A DNA stretch of 64,000 nucleotides from Myxococcota bacterium (GTDB lineage: Bacteria; Myxococcota_A; UBA796; JAJRTE01): positions 1 to 64,000 of the forward strand of contig JAJRTE010000040.1 in the NCBI GenBank assembly GCA_024278455.1. The letters run 5' to 3'. The notes under the pieces are model-generated. The model was not told where the DNA came from. It ran no database searches and saw only the letters and a list, made by a program, of their open reading frames with translations. Positions 52,307 through 61,802 of the stretch are shown here, piece by piece. Positions within the stretch are counted from its first letter, which is position 1. Each line of letters starts with the position of its first letter. The position numbers and the translations under genes were made by a program.

Positions 52307-53223
52307 GGCAGGTAGCAGTGTTCCGTGAAGATGCCCACGACGACATGCCTATCGTCTTCGTCGTAGAGAAAGTGAATCCGATCGCGGTCAGGCTCGAGCT
52401 TGGCGTGCCACCAGAAAATGTGCGCCGTGTCGTTCCACGTGCGAGTTCGGTCGTCGCGAGCCCGTGCGTTGCGCATGGTCCTCCCGTTCTCACCGGTCAC
52501 CGTCAGGCCGTGCGAGCCGAAACGCGCCGCCCATTTCCCCCGCTCGCGTTCGCGACAGATCGTGGACCCGTGGTCGTCGAGCGCGGCGAGGTGGTGGGTG
52601 ATCTTGGCGCGGAGGTCGCGGAAGGGTTTGCTGAAAGCGCGAAGGCCGCCCCAGACGCCGTCGGCCCAACGCAAGTCCGGAAACGCGGAGGGGGCGAGGG
52701 CGCGATAGGCCTTTTCGTCAGCGTTTTCGACATCGAAGGCCGCACGGAAGAATGCGCGGTGTTCAGTCTCGTTCGTCACGAAATGCACGGTCTCCACGCG
52801 GCCATCCACGGTGACGGTTATCGGGCCGGCCCAACCCGCAGTCTGCAGGGGCAGGCAGGCCACCGCGTTGCCTCGGCCCACAAGGCCATGGGCGTAGGCG
52901 ATGGACGGGGCCAGTAGCGTGTTGCCGCCCATCTCGACATCGAGCGCGACCTCTTCAGACCACACCGCGAGGCGGTCCAATGCCCGGGAAACCCGCTGGC
53001 GCAAGTCGCGGTCCAGGAGCCTGTGGGAGGATTCGAACAGCAGAGAGTAGGGTTCGATCCCGACCCCGTCGAAGTCGTAGAACCCCTGGTAGAGCCTGGC
53101 CTCCTCCCCGCGAGCACTGGCGGTCTCCAGGCGTTCCAGGAAGGCCTCGAGCGCGTCTTCGATGTCATCAGCGGATCGACCGCTGAAATCCCAACTCGAC
53201 TCGTCCACGACGAACCGGACCAT
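52303..53223 (-). CDS. third component of DUF262/AAA operon, unknown with RelE-like C-terminus
   Basis: The product is 306 aa and no family is certain. N-terminus: MVRFVVDESSWDFSGRSADD; middle: GGNTLLAPSIAYAHGLVGRG and a beta stretch. The last 120 residues (FRDLRAKITHHLAALDDHGS, WHAKLEPDRDRIHFLYDEDD, VVVGIFTEHCYLP) have the size and Arg/His/Trp pattern of RelE/HigB-like RNases, which I treat as a suggestion. Its ATG comes directly after the stop of the ATPase gene. The compact arrangement argues for one functional complex. Confidence 0.65.
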   Translation of the reverse strand: MVRFVVDESSWDFSGRSADDIEDALEAFLERLETASARGEEARLYQGFYDFDGVGIEPYSLLFESSHRLLDRDLRQRVSRALDRLAVWSEEVALDVEMGGNTLLAPSIAYAHGLVGRGNAVACLPLQTAGWAGPITVTVDGRVETVHFVTNETEHRAFFRAAFDVENADEKAYRALAPSAFPDLRWADGVWGGLRAFSKPFRDLRAKITHHLAALDDHGSTICRERERGKWAARFGSHGLTVTGENGRTMRNARARDDRTRTWNDTAHIFWWHAKLEPDRDRIHFLYDEDDRHVVVGIFTEHCYLP

Positions 53224-54303
53224 TCAGCGCCTCCGCTGGCGACGCGCGATGGCGCCGAGGTCCCGGTCAATCTGGTCGAAAAACCCCACGGGCCAGGCCG
53301 ACAGCTTACCGCGCTCGTTCATGGTTATCTCGGTGACCGCCTTGTCGAAATAGTGAACGACGGCCTCATCGGCAGGCAACCGCCGCTCCGCCACCGCCCG
53401 GCGCATCCCGTTGATCACGTGGTCGCTGTGGGTCTCCACCAGCACCTGAACGCCATCGGCTGCCACCTGGGCCAGGAAGACGCCGATGGCGGACTGGCCA
53501 GCCGGATGTAAGTGGATCTCGGGGTTCTCGATGATCAGCAGCCCGCCAGTCTCGGCCAGCAGCCCGGCGACGAGGATGGGAAGCACTGTGGACACTCCAA
53601 AACCCATGTTGGGAGGCCGCACCCACTCATGGCGCACACCGGGGCTCTTGTATTGCAAGCGGGTAACGGTCGAACCCGGGAACCACTCGGCGCGGATTTC
53701 CAGCGGGCGGGCGACGGTTCGCATCCAACCCTCCACGTGGTGCTGGAGGCTCGCCGGCTCTACGTCTGGATGGCGGCGTCCTTTCGGCACCTTTCGGCGG
53801 TCGAGCACAGCCAGGAGGTGGGCGACATGCTCGCCTCGAGACCCGACGCCCATGGAATCGGGAGGCCAGGAAGCCGCCGGAAGGGCATCCTGTGGGCCAA
53901 GTCGATCGGCGCTGAGGTAGGCAAACCTCCGGTCGCGCGCCAGGAGTGGGGCGGGTGGGCGGTCCGGACGCGCAAGGATCTTGCAGACCAGCGACCGGTC
54001 GTCCGACGTTTCGAAATGCCAACGGTGGGCGATTCCCTCGTCCTCAACCTCCACCACGAACCCTTCAGCGGGTTCCGCGTCCTGGTGCAGCACGTCGGCA
54101 GCCTCTCCGAGCTGGAGCCCGTAGGGACCGTTGAGACGCACGACGCCCGACGTGGTCGTCGTTCCTTGCCGGGACAGCAACAGAGCGTGGACCACCGAGG
54201 TCTTGCCTGAGCCGTTCGTGCCGGTGAGTACCGTGAGCGGACGCAAGCCAAGGGACAGGTCGATGAAGCGCTTGAACCGTTGCAAGCGCATGCGCGAGAT
54301 CAT
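53224..54303 (-). CDS. AAA ATPase of DUF3696/OLD-like type
   Basis: The product is 359 aa. N-terminal lobe: MRLQRFKRFIDLSLGLRPLT with Walker A GTNGSGKTS near residues 28-36. The C-terminal lobe has the ABC-like region NMGFGVSTVLPILVAGLLAE, Walker B LLIIENPEIHLHP and ETHSDHVI. This is the build of DUF3696 ATPases found in prokaryotic defence and transposition loci. No nuclease (TOPRIM) domain follows, unlike OLD. It overlaps the DUF262 gene by four bases and touches the next gene's ATG. Confidence 0.82.
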   Translation of the reverse strand: MISRMRLQRFKRFIDLSLGLRPLTVLTGTNGSGKTSVVHALLLSRQGTTTTSGVVRLNGPYGLQLGEAADVLHQDAEPAEGFVVEVEDEGIAHRWHFETSDDRSLVCKILARPDRPPAPLLARDRRFAYLSADRLGPQDALPAASWPPDSMGVGSRGEHVAHLLAVLDRRKVPKGRRHPDVEPASLQHHVEGWMRTVARPLEIRAEWFPGSTVTRLQYKSPGVRHEWVRPPNMGFGVSTVLPILVAGLLAETGGLLIIENPEIHLHPAGQSAIGVFLAQVAADGVQVLVETHSDHVINGMRRAVAERRLPADEAVVHYFDKAVTEITMNERGKLSAWPVGFFDQIDRDLGAIARRQRRR

Positions 54304-55421
54304 CGCAACGCCTCCGCAACGATCTGGCGGCCTTTCATGAAGCGGTAGGCCACGCGGGCCGGATCGCCAGTCGCCTGGCTCACGGCGCGAACGAAATCCG
54401 CGTCGTCATCGAGGGCGGTCCGTGCTCCCGCGACGATCCGATTTTTTGCGCCCACCACGGCAGATGGGTCCTGCTCCACCAGGACCACGGACCATACATC
54501 GAACAAGGCACGGTTGAGAGGCGTGTCTTCCCGCTTGCGGAAGGCGAGATCTCCAAAAACCTGGCGGGCCAACGTCATGGCCTGGTCGAATCGATGCACG
54601 ATCACGTCCCGTTCCCGCTCGTCGATTTTCTCGAGGGCTTCGGTGACAAAGCTGAGGAAGGCGTCGAAGCTGGGGTGGCTGCGGTATACGTCGATGGTAT
54701 GGCGAGAAAACGCGATATGCCGGAGGGCGACTTCCTGGTCCGCCATGCGGATGTGTTTCTTGAGGCTCCCTCGAGTCGCCTCGTGGAACGAATCGAGATC
54801 CGTGCAACGACGCAGCAGCGCGCGCGCGCGCGGACCGGACATGCAGTGGCGGATTTCCTGGGCGCTCAGCGGCGCTCCTCCCGTGTTGATACGCTTGAAC
54901 ACATCGAACTTTACCGCAGGAGGGGTCTGTGGATCGATGACGTGGGCCAGGATCTGGGTGTTGTGGTAGCGCCGCTTCAAGGGAGCACTGAGATCGTCAA
55001 AGCTCTTGTCGTCAAGCTCGTTGAGGTACTCGAGCCTCCGGAGTTTGAACGCCTGCTCGCGTGCGAACCCGTGAATCGTGGTCAGACGTTGGACCCCGTC
55101 CACCACGCGCATACGCGCGTCGGGCTCCTCGGTAAAGTAGAACGATGGCATCGGTATCCCGAGCAAGATCGACTCGATCAAGCTGGACTTTTGGCGCTCC
55201 TTCCACACGTAGTAGCGCTGGAAGTCCGGGGCAAGGTCGATATCGTGATCGTCGATCATGTCCATGATCTGCCGCAATGAGAAGGTCTTCGGGTGAATCC
55301 GGATCTTGTCTGGATCCCAGGGCTTTTTCTCCTCGAGCACCCCATCCCCCTCGACATCCTCGACCTCCACGCCCGTCGCTTCGTTGTCGACGTACTCCTG
55401 CTTGATCTCCGCCTCGAACAT
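54300..55421 (-). CDS. DUF262 (GmrSD N-terminal-like) protein
   Basis: The product is 373 aa from ATG 55421 (GGGAG precedes it; a second ATG at 55433 is in frame). DUF262 motifs are in order: APDFQRYYVWKERQKSSLIE, IPMPSFYF, the catalytic-type VVDGVQRLTTI and FKRINTGGAPLSAQE. Helices follow to the end. DUF262 is a ParB/Srx-like fold that uses NTP, known from type IV restriction GmrSD and BrxU and from other defence loci; the DUF1524 HNH nuclease half is missing. It is the first clear gene of the operon, behind a good promoter. Confidence 0.85.
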   Translation of the reverse strand: MFEAEIKQEYVDNEATGVEVEDVEGDGVLEEKKPWDPDKIRIHPKTFSLRQIMDMIDDHDIDLAPDFQRYYVWKERQKSSLIESILLGIPMPSFYFTEEPDARMRVVDGVQRLTTIHGFAREQAFKLRRLEYLNELDDKSFDDLSAPLKRRYHNTQILAHVIDPQTPPAVKFDVFKRINTGGAPLSAQEIRHCMSGPRARALLRRCTDLDSFHEATRGSLKKHIRMADQEVALRHIAFSRHTIDVYRSHPSFDAFLSFVTEALEKIDERERDVIVHRFDQAMTLARQVFGDLAFRKREDTPLNRALFDVWSVVLVEQDPSAVVGAKNRIVAGARTALDDDADFVRAVSQATGDPARVAYRFMKGRQIVAEALR

Positions 55422-55433
55422 GGTCACTCCCAT

Positions 55434-55640
55434 TCATGGGAAAAGGGTTCAGCAGCGTGTCGCCGCCATCCACGCACCACCCCTCGAACGTCTCGTCGAA
55501 GCCAGGCTGCCTGCTTCGGATACCGCGGGGCGCCGCAAGTACCCACATGCCCCGTTCACCGCACCAAGGCTCATCGTACAGCCGACGGATGAGGTCGAGC
55601 GCGTCTTGCCCAAAGCGAACGAATGCTGACAACGCGGCAC
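55434..55640 (-). other. leader of the DUF262 operon with a possible short coding segment
   Basis: About 200 bases between the promoter and DUF262. The minus strand reads ALSAFVRFGQDALDLIRRLY, then DEPWCGERGMWVLAAPRGI and GFDETFEGWCVDGGDTLLNP, which looks protein-like. The frame then runs on inside DUF262 in a different phase, with no stop until 55012. It may be a small protein whose true end I misjudge, or the remnant of a gene fused by frameshift. Confidence 0.35.
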
Positions 55641-55670
55641 AACTTATCACCGCTGTCGAAAAACTGTCAA
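55641..55670 (-). promoter_or_regulatory. promoter of the DUF262/AAA operon
   Basis: Minus-strand TTGACA (55670-55665), 18 bases, TAAGTT (55646-55641). Further out, GCTGTCCAG (55673-55681) and CTGGACAGC (55745-55753) are a perfect 9-bp inverted repeat that could be an operator or a mobile-element scar. Confidence 0.55.
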
Positions 55671-55810
55671 GCGCTGTCCAGCTTCGAGGAGGCGTTTCTC
55701 AAGCCAAGGAAACGAGGACGGGGCCGGAAACCGAACTGGAATGACTGGACAGCGGCGCGGATGCTGGCGTCGTACCATGACAGTGGGCTGAGCCGACCTG
55801 CGTGGTAGTG

Positions 55811-55857
55811 CCCCGAACCCCGAACCCCGAACCCCGAACCCCGAACCCCGAACCCCG
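55811..55857. repeat. CCCCGAA heptamer repeat
   Basis: Six perfect 7-bp units and a partial one abut the stop codon of the minus-strand lipoprotein gene. Since seven is not a multiple of three, changes in unit number would not matter for the gene unless the stop is lost. Confidence 0.9.
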
Positions 55858-56802
55858 TCAGTGGGCAGGCATGTCAGCGACGTGCCCGATGACGCCGATG
55901 GAGAAAGCGTCGTTCGATCCGTCGCCGTCGGTATCGTAGTCGGCGTAGTTGGGGAGCGTGGCCTCGATGGCGAGCATGGCTATCTCGATGGGAATGCCGG
56001 CGTCCATGACGTCGTTCATCACCGTGAGGACCTGCTCGATGGCGGCGAGCATGACCGGGGCCGTGACGACGGCGCCGCCTGTGAACTGGAAGCCCTTCCA
56101 GGCGAAAGACGAAATCTCGATCTGGGCCTCGGAGAAGATGAGGTCCAGCGTGATCTCGAAACTGCCGTCCGCGCCACCGTAGGAGTCTGTCACCAGGTGC
56201 AGGTCGCAGGTGCCGAACCGGCCTGCCCCCTGTTCATCGAGCGTCCCGGTCATGACACAGCGGCTCGAGTCCGTTTCGGGTGTCTTGGACAGGTACCAGG
56301 TGAACGACAGGTCGCCAGCGAGGCTGTCCCCGTCCATGGCAGCCAGGTAGGTCGCCTCGCCGGTCTGGATGGGGGTAGTGATCGCCCAGCTCAAGGTCGG
56401 AAGGGAGAAGGCGATCTCGATGAACGACTGGGCCTGGGCCAGCAGGTCCGCCTGGTCGTCCGAGCAACCCTCGTCGCCGCACAGGGCGTCCTCCACGCCC
56501 GCTGACACGACCTCGCTGACCACCTCGAGCATCGCGGGAAGACCATTGTCGATTTCGCCGTCACCATCGAGGTCGAGTCCCTGTCCAGCATCGGCGAGGT
56601 CCAGCGACGTGATCCAGAAGAACGTGTGCACCGGGGCCGATGGGTCGGGCGTCGGCTCGGGCGTCGCGCTCGAGCAATCATCGCTCGAGCCGCACGGCGT
56701 GTCCTGACCACCACAGCCCAACAGTGCGAGGAACGCCCCCAAAGCCAGTGCCCGCGCGGCTGTCGCCGGGACCGGGGGAAATCCGAACGTCGGTGTCATC
56801 AT
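55858..56802 (-). CDS. secreted lipoprotein, unknown
   Basis: The product is 314 aa (ATG 56802 or 56799). Signal peptide with lipobox LALLGC (Cys near 30), followed by an Asp/Ser/Pro-rich spacer. The body is beta-rich with a single DLDGDGEIDNG loop near the start and YDTDGDGSND near the end, both like isolated calcium-binding loops. Four Cys may pair (LCGDEGC, SSRC, GTCDLH). No enzymatic motif. Distinct from the MopE-repeat proteins but of similar style. Confidence 0.72.
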   Translation of the reverse strand: MMTPTFGFPPVPATAARALALGAFLALLGCGGQDTPCGSSDDCSSATPEPTPDPSAPVHTFFWITSLDLADAGQGLDLDGDGEIDNGLPAMLEVVSEVVSAGVEDALCGDEGCSDDQADLLAQAQSFIEIAFSLPTLSWAITTPIQTGEATYLAAMDGDSLAGDLSFTWYLSKTPETDSSRCVMTGTLDEQGAGRFGTCDLHLVTDSYGGADGSFEITLDLIFSEAQIEISSFAWKGFQFTGGAVVTAPVMLAAIEQVLTVMNDVMDAGIPIEIAMLAIEATLPNYADYDTDGDGSNDAFSIGVIGHVADMPAH

Positions 56803-56898
56803 GTTGCCTCCAACCGCGGGTGCGGATCGTTTCTCGAGTGCCGGAGTAGATATAGTCTACACATCGAGGTGCCCGCAAGGAAACATTGCGTTCGACGA

Positions 56899-59301
56899 TC
56901 ACACCTGAACGATACCGTACTTCGGACTGGTGGCTCGAGAGCGGTCTTCGGAGTGGAGGAGCGGCACGTCCACCCTGGCCACGCGGGCGGCGAACGCATG
57001 CCTGTCCTCGACCGGGCGGTGCAGAAGTGCTTCGAGCGGTTTGAAATAGACTCGAGGTTCCACCAGGACGGCGTCGGTCCAGGCCCTGACATGGTCCAAC
57101 GTGTGGAGGTAGGGAATGACCGTGACCGCCCCCCATCCCATGGCGGACAACAGGTCGGTGACCGAGGAACCGAAGTGGCTGCTCGTGACCGTCAGCGTCT
57201 CCGGGCGATCGACGTCGCCGGCAAGGACCTCGACCAGGCGCGCACCGGCGGCATGCCCGGATTCGATGTCCGAAAGACGCTCCACGGGGCAGGCGTAGAC
57301 CAGGTACAGCACCTTGGACAGGAACGGGATGATTACCCGGCGCAGGATGGCCTGTACCAGGTGTTCGATGTCCAGGATGCTGTCTTCTGGGAGTATTGGC
57401 GGTCCCGGGAGAGCGGCCGAACCGTTGGGTCTCGGTCCGTGGAGCAAGGCATTGTCGGGCCGGTTGCATTTTCCTGTCTCTCGGGATACGTCAATCTCCC
57501 GGAACGCCTGGGCCACGGCGTCCTCGAGAAGTGCTGGCGCCGGGGTGTCGCCGTTGGTTCCCCCCGCCGCGCCGTTTCGGCCAGGGCGGGGGGCGGCCTC
57601 GCGCGTTGTGCCGGTGCCCGCCAGCGGGCGGACGAGGCGCGTGAACGCCTCGGCCTCGAGCAGCCCGAGAGGCGTGCTGCCGCTGCTGCCGTGCGACAGG
57701 TGGATCCGCATGCGCGAGAGAGCGGCGAGGTAGCCGAACAGGATGGATTTCAGCGTCTTTTCGGCCCGGATGACGCTTGCGTGGTCGGGTCCTGCGGCAC
57801 GGCACACGGTCGCGAAGGAAGCTTCCGGCGGATCGATGCGTCCGGTGAGGCACTGGGCGACGCGGATGAATGTGCGGGCCTCGGCCTCGAGCCGTCCGGC
57901 GCCATGGAGGATACGCTCGAGGCGCCCAGCCCCCGCGGCGTTTGCGCCGGCCCGCAGCGGTTGCAGGAGGGCGGCGACGCGAAGCCAATCCGGGTCCTCG
58001 GCCGGGACGGGTGCGCGCACCAGGTCGTCGTCAGACACGATCCCCTCGATGCCTTCCTCCAACGCACGCTGCTGGGCCGAGAGAGATTCCACCGTGGATC
58101 GCAGCCTGGTCAGGCGCTGCTGTTGCGCGCGCACTTCGGATTGGAGCCCGTCCATGGTGTGCCGGTGAGCAGCGTGCATGCCCTGGAGATCCTTCGCTGC
58201 CTGCTGTACCGACTCGAGTTCCCGGCGGAGGCCGGATAGAGGCTGGATGTGCTGCTTCAGACTGTCGCATTCGGCAGCCACGCCCGCGACGCGGCGTTCG
58301 AACTCGGGCAGCTTGCGTCCCACCTCTACCGCATCTTCCACGGCGGTTTCCAGATTCGCCAGCCCGGCCGCCGTGCGCTCGAGGGCGGCGATCCGGTCCT
58401 GGTGCGTGTCCACCCGGTCTTCCACCGCGTCGATCGCTTGCCGCGAAGCCTCGAGCGCGCTCAGCCGTGCGCCGAGGGCGTCCAGGGCCTGTCGCTGGCG
58501 GAGTTCCAGGTCGTCGAGCCGGGACGCTGCCGTTTCGAGCGCGTCCAGCCGGTGCTCGAACGCTTCCAGCGCCTGGAGCCGTGCCTCGAGCACGCTCGCG
58601 AATTGCCTGAATGCCGCAACGTCGCGCTCGAGTGCGCGGGTTGCGTCTGCCAGCGACTCGAGCTGGTCCAGCGCTTTCTGAAGGCCGCCGATCTGGTCTT
58701 GCAGGCGCTTGCGGCCGGACGCCGTGGCTTCGCGTTCGGTGCCGGCCAGGTGGTCGCCGAGCGATGGTGGCTGTACGGGCGAGTCGTGCCGGGTTGGCTC
58801 CTCGGCCTCGAAAAGGGCTGCGGCGCGGGGCGTCGCCGGTGCGCCCGGAGCCGCCCGGCTCGATACGGCCTGGTCACGGTGCGGACTGCCGCTGCCCGCG
58901 AGGCTCCCGGGGGACGAGCGTGGACCGGTGGGGGCCGTCTCCGTGTGCCATGTCGCGGTCTGGGCGGGTCCTGGCTTGAGGGCATCGAGCCCCAGGCGTC
59001 GAACCGGGGACCGGCGTTCTGCTCGTCGTTCGAGGGCCGGGGTGGATGGCTGAGCCCGCCGGTCGCCGGGTGGGACTTCTTCCCTCGCCGAACGGCCATC
59101 CGCCTGCTGCTCCCGGGGAGCGGGCACCGTGTCCCGCGATCGGGAGGCTCGGAACGACTCGCGAACCTGGGCGATGGCGCTTCTCACCATGTTGAACATC
59201 ACCATGCCCATGAGCACGATGGCGACCAGCCCCACCGCGAGGCCGGCGATGGCGATGAGCCACAACAGGAGTTCTTCTCCCGAGGACCAGATCCAGGTCA
59301 T
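56899..59301 (-). CDS. membrane-anchored coiled-coil protein of Hsp70-like cluster
   Basis: The product is 800 aa. One membrane helix near the start (LLLWLIAIAGLAVGLVAIVL), a disordered Pro/Ala/Arg-rich stretch (50-200), then a long coiled coil (215-440: LQALEAFEHRLDALETAASR, LRSTVESLSAQQRALEEGIE) and a globular C-terminal domain (450-800) of unknown fold. The start overlaps the stop of the upstream Hsp70-like gene (ATGA). The build recalls SrfC-like or tethering proteins; I cannot place it. It is the last gene of the cluster. Confidence 0.7.
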   Translation of the reverse strand: MTWIWSSGEELLLWLIAIAGLAVGLVAIVLMGMVMFNMVRSAIAQVRESFRASRSRDTVPAPREQQADGRSAREEVPPGDRRAQPSTPALERRAERRSPVRRLGLDALKPGPAQTATWHTETAPTGPRSSPGSLAGSGSPHRDQAVSSRAAPGAPATPRAAALFEAEEPTRHDSPVQPPSLGDHLAGTEREATASGRKRLQDQIGGLQKALDQLESLADATRALERDVAAFRQFASVLEARLQALEAFEHRLDALETAASRLDDLELRQRQALDALGARLSALEASRQAIDAVEDRVDTHQDRIAALERTAAGLANLETAVEDAVEVGRKLPEFERRVAGVAAECDSLKQHIQPLSGLRRELESVQQAAKDLQGMHAAHRHTMDGLQSEVRAQQQRLTRLRSTVESLSAQQRALEEGIEGIVSDDDLVRAPVPAEDPDWLRVAALLQPLRAGANAAGAGRLERILHGAGRLEAEARTFIRVAQCLTGRIDPPEASFATVCRAAGPDHASVIRAEKTLKSILFGYLAALSRMRIHLSHGSSGSTPLGLLEAEAFTRLVRPLAGTGTTREAAPRPGRNGAAGGTNGDTPAPALLEDAVAQAFREIDVSRETGKCNRPDNALLHGPRPNGSAALPGPPILPEDSILDIEHLVQAILRRVIIPFLSKVLYLVYACPVERLSDIESGHAAGARLVEVLAGDVDRPETLTVTSSHFGSSVTDLLSAMGWGAVTVIPYLHTLDHVRAWTDAVLVEPRVYFKPLEALLHRPVEDRHAFAARVARVDVPLLHSEDRSRATSPKYGIVQV

Positions 59302-61772
59302 GGGTGCCTCCTGCTCGGGCCGATGTGGGAGGTGTGTGCTCCCTCACCTTCCCATAGCCAGTCTTCCTGGAGCCCGGTGACCGGGTGCCGCGTGGCGGGA
59401 ACAGAGACGGGGCCGAGTTCCACGCGGTGGAGGTCTTCCCGCTCCAACGGGGCGTACAGTTCCAGCTTGCGCTGCTCTTCGTCGATTTCGATACCAAGCA
59501 GGTGAGACACCCGGGGCCGGAACCCGTCCGCGAGGATCCTCCGGCACATCGCGCTGTTGGCGAGCGCCTCGAAGGTGCCGGGCCGTCCAGAGGCCAGGTC
59601 TTCCACGAGCCGCACGGGGAGCCTCTGGTGAAAGAAGCGAATCCGAAAATCCTCGCCTGCGCTTCCCTCGCGGATGTCGAACGCGACGAGCTTGCGCGCG
59701 CGCCCGCCGGCATCGAGCGGCTCGCCCTGCCTGAACAACAGGGTGGTCTCCCCTTCGCGAGACAGGAACGTCTGCATCACGATGTCGTTGCTGGCGCCTC
59801 GAGGTAGTTCGTGATGCCAGCGGCGGAACCCGTACCATGCGGCACCGCGCACCACGGCGAGCTTGCTGTCGACCTCGGTGGTGGGCTGGGATCGGTCGCG
59901 GCTGCCCAGTGGCCACTGGTATGTCGTCACGTCCGGGTGCGCATAGCCGGCTTCTTCGAGGGCGTAGCTCAACGCCTCGGCGACGAGGGGGAGCCGGGCG
60001 GCCCGGCCGCTGACAACGACGCGATCCACCGGGGAAGGAAGTGGGCCGGTGCGCTCGAGCAGGGCCTGGCAACAGCCTCGAGTGACGAGATACAGCAACA
60101 ACCTGTAGCCCGGGGCCCGCAGGAGATACTTTCCGAAGTCGGCCTGCTCCCGGCAGTCCGCGAGATCCGGAACCGTATCCGAAAGGCCGAAAACCTCCTC
60201 GAGGTACGGGTCTGCCGGGGCACCCAGGTGCCCCCTCATCGCGTGAGACCACAGGACCTTGCATTCGCACGCGAGCCGCTTCAGCGCCAGGCGGTGCCGG
60301 TAGTCCAGACCCTCGAGGAACAAGGTATCCTCGAGCCGCACCCAGGGCGGTTCATCGAGCGCTGCCGTCTTGCCTACCCGAAGCGGATCGGGCGTCTGCG
60401 CCGCGCGTGACAGGTGCTCGGCCACTTCCTCGAAAGAAACGGCTCGAGGGCCGGTGGCGACATCGGCGAAGTATTCGCGAAGCGGTTGCCGGGCCAGGTG
60501 GCGGACGAACAGCAGGTCCACGTCGTCGCCGCCGACGGGGAGCCCCGAACGGTGGACGAGCCGGTAGCCGCGTTCCCGGACCAGGACGAGCGCAAGGTCC
60601 GTGGTGCCCGCTCCCATGTCGAACACCAGCCAGTATCCCGTGCGGGGGGTCGCATGGCCAGGCTGTTGAGCAAGAAGGGCTGGCGCGGTACCGCCGTTCG
60701 CTCCGCCCCCTGACGATGACCCCGGGGGTTCCCCGACACCCGGCCTTGCCGCCTCCCGAACTCTCGCTGTGGCAGGTGCACCCTGATCCTCTCCCGGGCC
60801 CCAGGCGCTCCCTTCGCCGGGAGGTCGCTGCGAAGCACCGGGGCTCGAGCCCGGTTGCAGGCAGTGGTGGTGCCAGCAGGCCACGGCCTCGGCCTCGCGA
60901 AGGACGTGGACATCGGGCAGACCGGAGCGCCGCACGCCCCACGCTGTCATGGCGTCGGCTCCCGCTTTCCGAGCAGCCTGCACCATCATGTCCACCTCGC
61001 CGAACGCAAAGGCGTTGGGGACCGTTACGTACAGCTCCAGCCCGGCACGCCGCACCGCGCCGGCCAGGTATCGCCTGACGCTGGCTGGGAAGCCCAACTG
61101 CTTCCGGGCCACGTAGCTTTCCAGATCCTCCTGCGGCACGGGCACGGCCCAATCGTCGTGACCCTGCTCGATCAGGTACCTCGCCCTCACCGTCCCGCTG
61201 CGGGCGGGACACAACGCCATGAGCAGCAGTTCCCTGAACACGCCGCCCAGGGAGTACTTCACCACGTCCAGCCTGCCGGAAAGCTCGAGCATACGTTTCA
61301 CGGATGCATAGTAAGCCGGCGTAAACAGGCCGTTCGTCTTGGACCCACGCAGCCGCTCAAGCCAGTAGCGTCCGGTTCGCCCGAGCACGTACCAGGCCGC
61401 ACGCGACCCGGGAGCGGACAGGGGACCGAGCAACTCGGAGCCGATGAGCGGCACCCTGTCCTCCAGTCGTGCGTCGATCTCGCCCAGGACACCGGAATGG
61501 ACGTAGAACGGTGGTCCCTCGGCGTGGATGGCGGTCGCCACCGCGCTGGCCGATGTGCCAAGGTCCACCGCTACGACGGCGCCGATGTCCTCGAGGCCCT
61601 GGCTGGCCTTCCTGGCGGGACGCGGGGGTAGTTCGACTGGCACCGGGTGGTGGCCGTCCTGGTGGTGTCGGAACACGGTTTCATGGAAGGGCACCTCGAG
61701 CGCTTTCTCGGGACCTCTCTCCAAGCCGGCCTCCGGCTTATCTTTTCGGAGCAGGTGACGCAACCAACCCAT
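59298..61772 (-). CDS. divergent Hsp70/actin-fold ATPase (SrfB-like possibility)
   Basis: The product is 824 aa. Actin-fold motifs: phosphate 1 AVVAVDLGTSASAVA (about 67-80), phosphate 2 VFDMGAGTTDLALVLV, and adenosine DRVVVSGRAARLPLV. The connect region is VHVLREAEAVACWHHH. Insertions between them are large and Pro/Gly-rich. No peptide-binding domain of DnaK type is visible. Large Hsp70-like proteins of the SrfB kind sit in operons with coiled-coil partners, as here. It overlaps the coiled-coil gene by four bases and follows the 481-aa gene by 30. Confidence 0.75.
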   Translation of the reverse strand: MGWLRHLLRKDKPEAGLERGPEKALEVPFHETVFRHHQDGHHPVPVELPPRPARKASQGLEDIGAVVAVDLGTSASAVATAIHAEGPPFYVHSGVLGEIDARLEDRVPLIGSELLGPLSAPGSRAAWYVLGRTGRYWLERLRGSKTNGLFTPAYYASVKRMLELSGRLDVVKYSLGGVFRELLLMALCPARSGTVRARYLIEQGHDDWAVPVPQEDLESYVARKQLGFPASVRRYLAGAVRRAGLELYVTVPNAFAFGEVDMMVQAARKAGADAMTAWGVRRSGLPDVHVLREAEAVACWHHHCLQPGSSPGASQRPPGEGSAWGPGEDQGAPATARVREAARPGVGEPPGSSSGGGANGGTAPALLAQQPGHATPRTGYWLVFDMGAGTTDLALVLVRERGYRLVHRSGLPVGGDDVDLLFVRHLARQPLREYFADVATGPRAVSFEEVAEHLSRAAQTPDPLRVGKTAALDEPPWVRLEDTLFLEGLDYRHRLALKRLACECKVLWSHAMRGHLGAPADPYLEEVFGLSDTVPDLADCREQADFGKYLLRAPGYRLLLYLVTRGCCQALLERTGPLPSPVDRVVVSGRAARLPLVAEALSYALEEAGYAHPDVTTYQWPLGSRDRSQPTTEVDSKLAVVRGAAWYGFRRWHHELPRGASNDIVMQTFLSREGETTLLFRQGEPLDAGGRARKLVAFDIREGSAGEDFRIRFFHQRLPVRLVEDLASGRPGTFEALANSAMCRRILADGFRPRVSHLLGIEIDEEQRKLELYAPLEREDLHRVELGPVSVPATRHPVTGLQEDWLWEGEGAHTSHIGPSRRHP

Positions 61773-61802
61773 GCCTTTCTCCCCGGGACGACAGGGTGTC
61801 GT

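Noticed and set aside
55623-55808. 61-codon plus-strand ORF upstream of the heptamer repeat
   Set aside because: No ribosome site or similarity; it crosses the minus-strand promoter of the DUF262 operon.
56626-58239. 537-codon plus-strand ORF
   Set aside because: It lies opposite the coiled-coil and lipoprotein genes, lacks a start context and has shadow-like Arg/Gly/Val composition.
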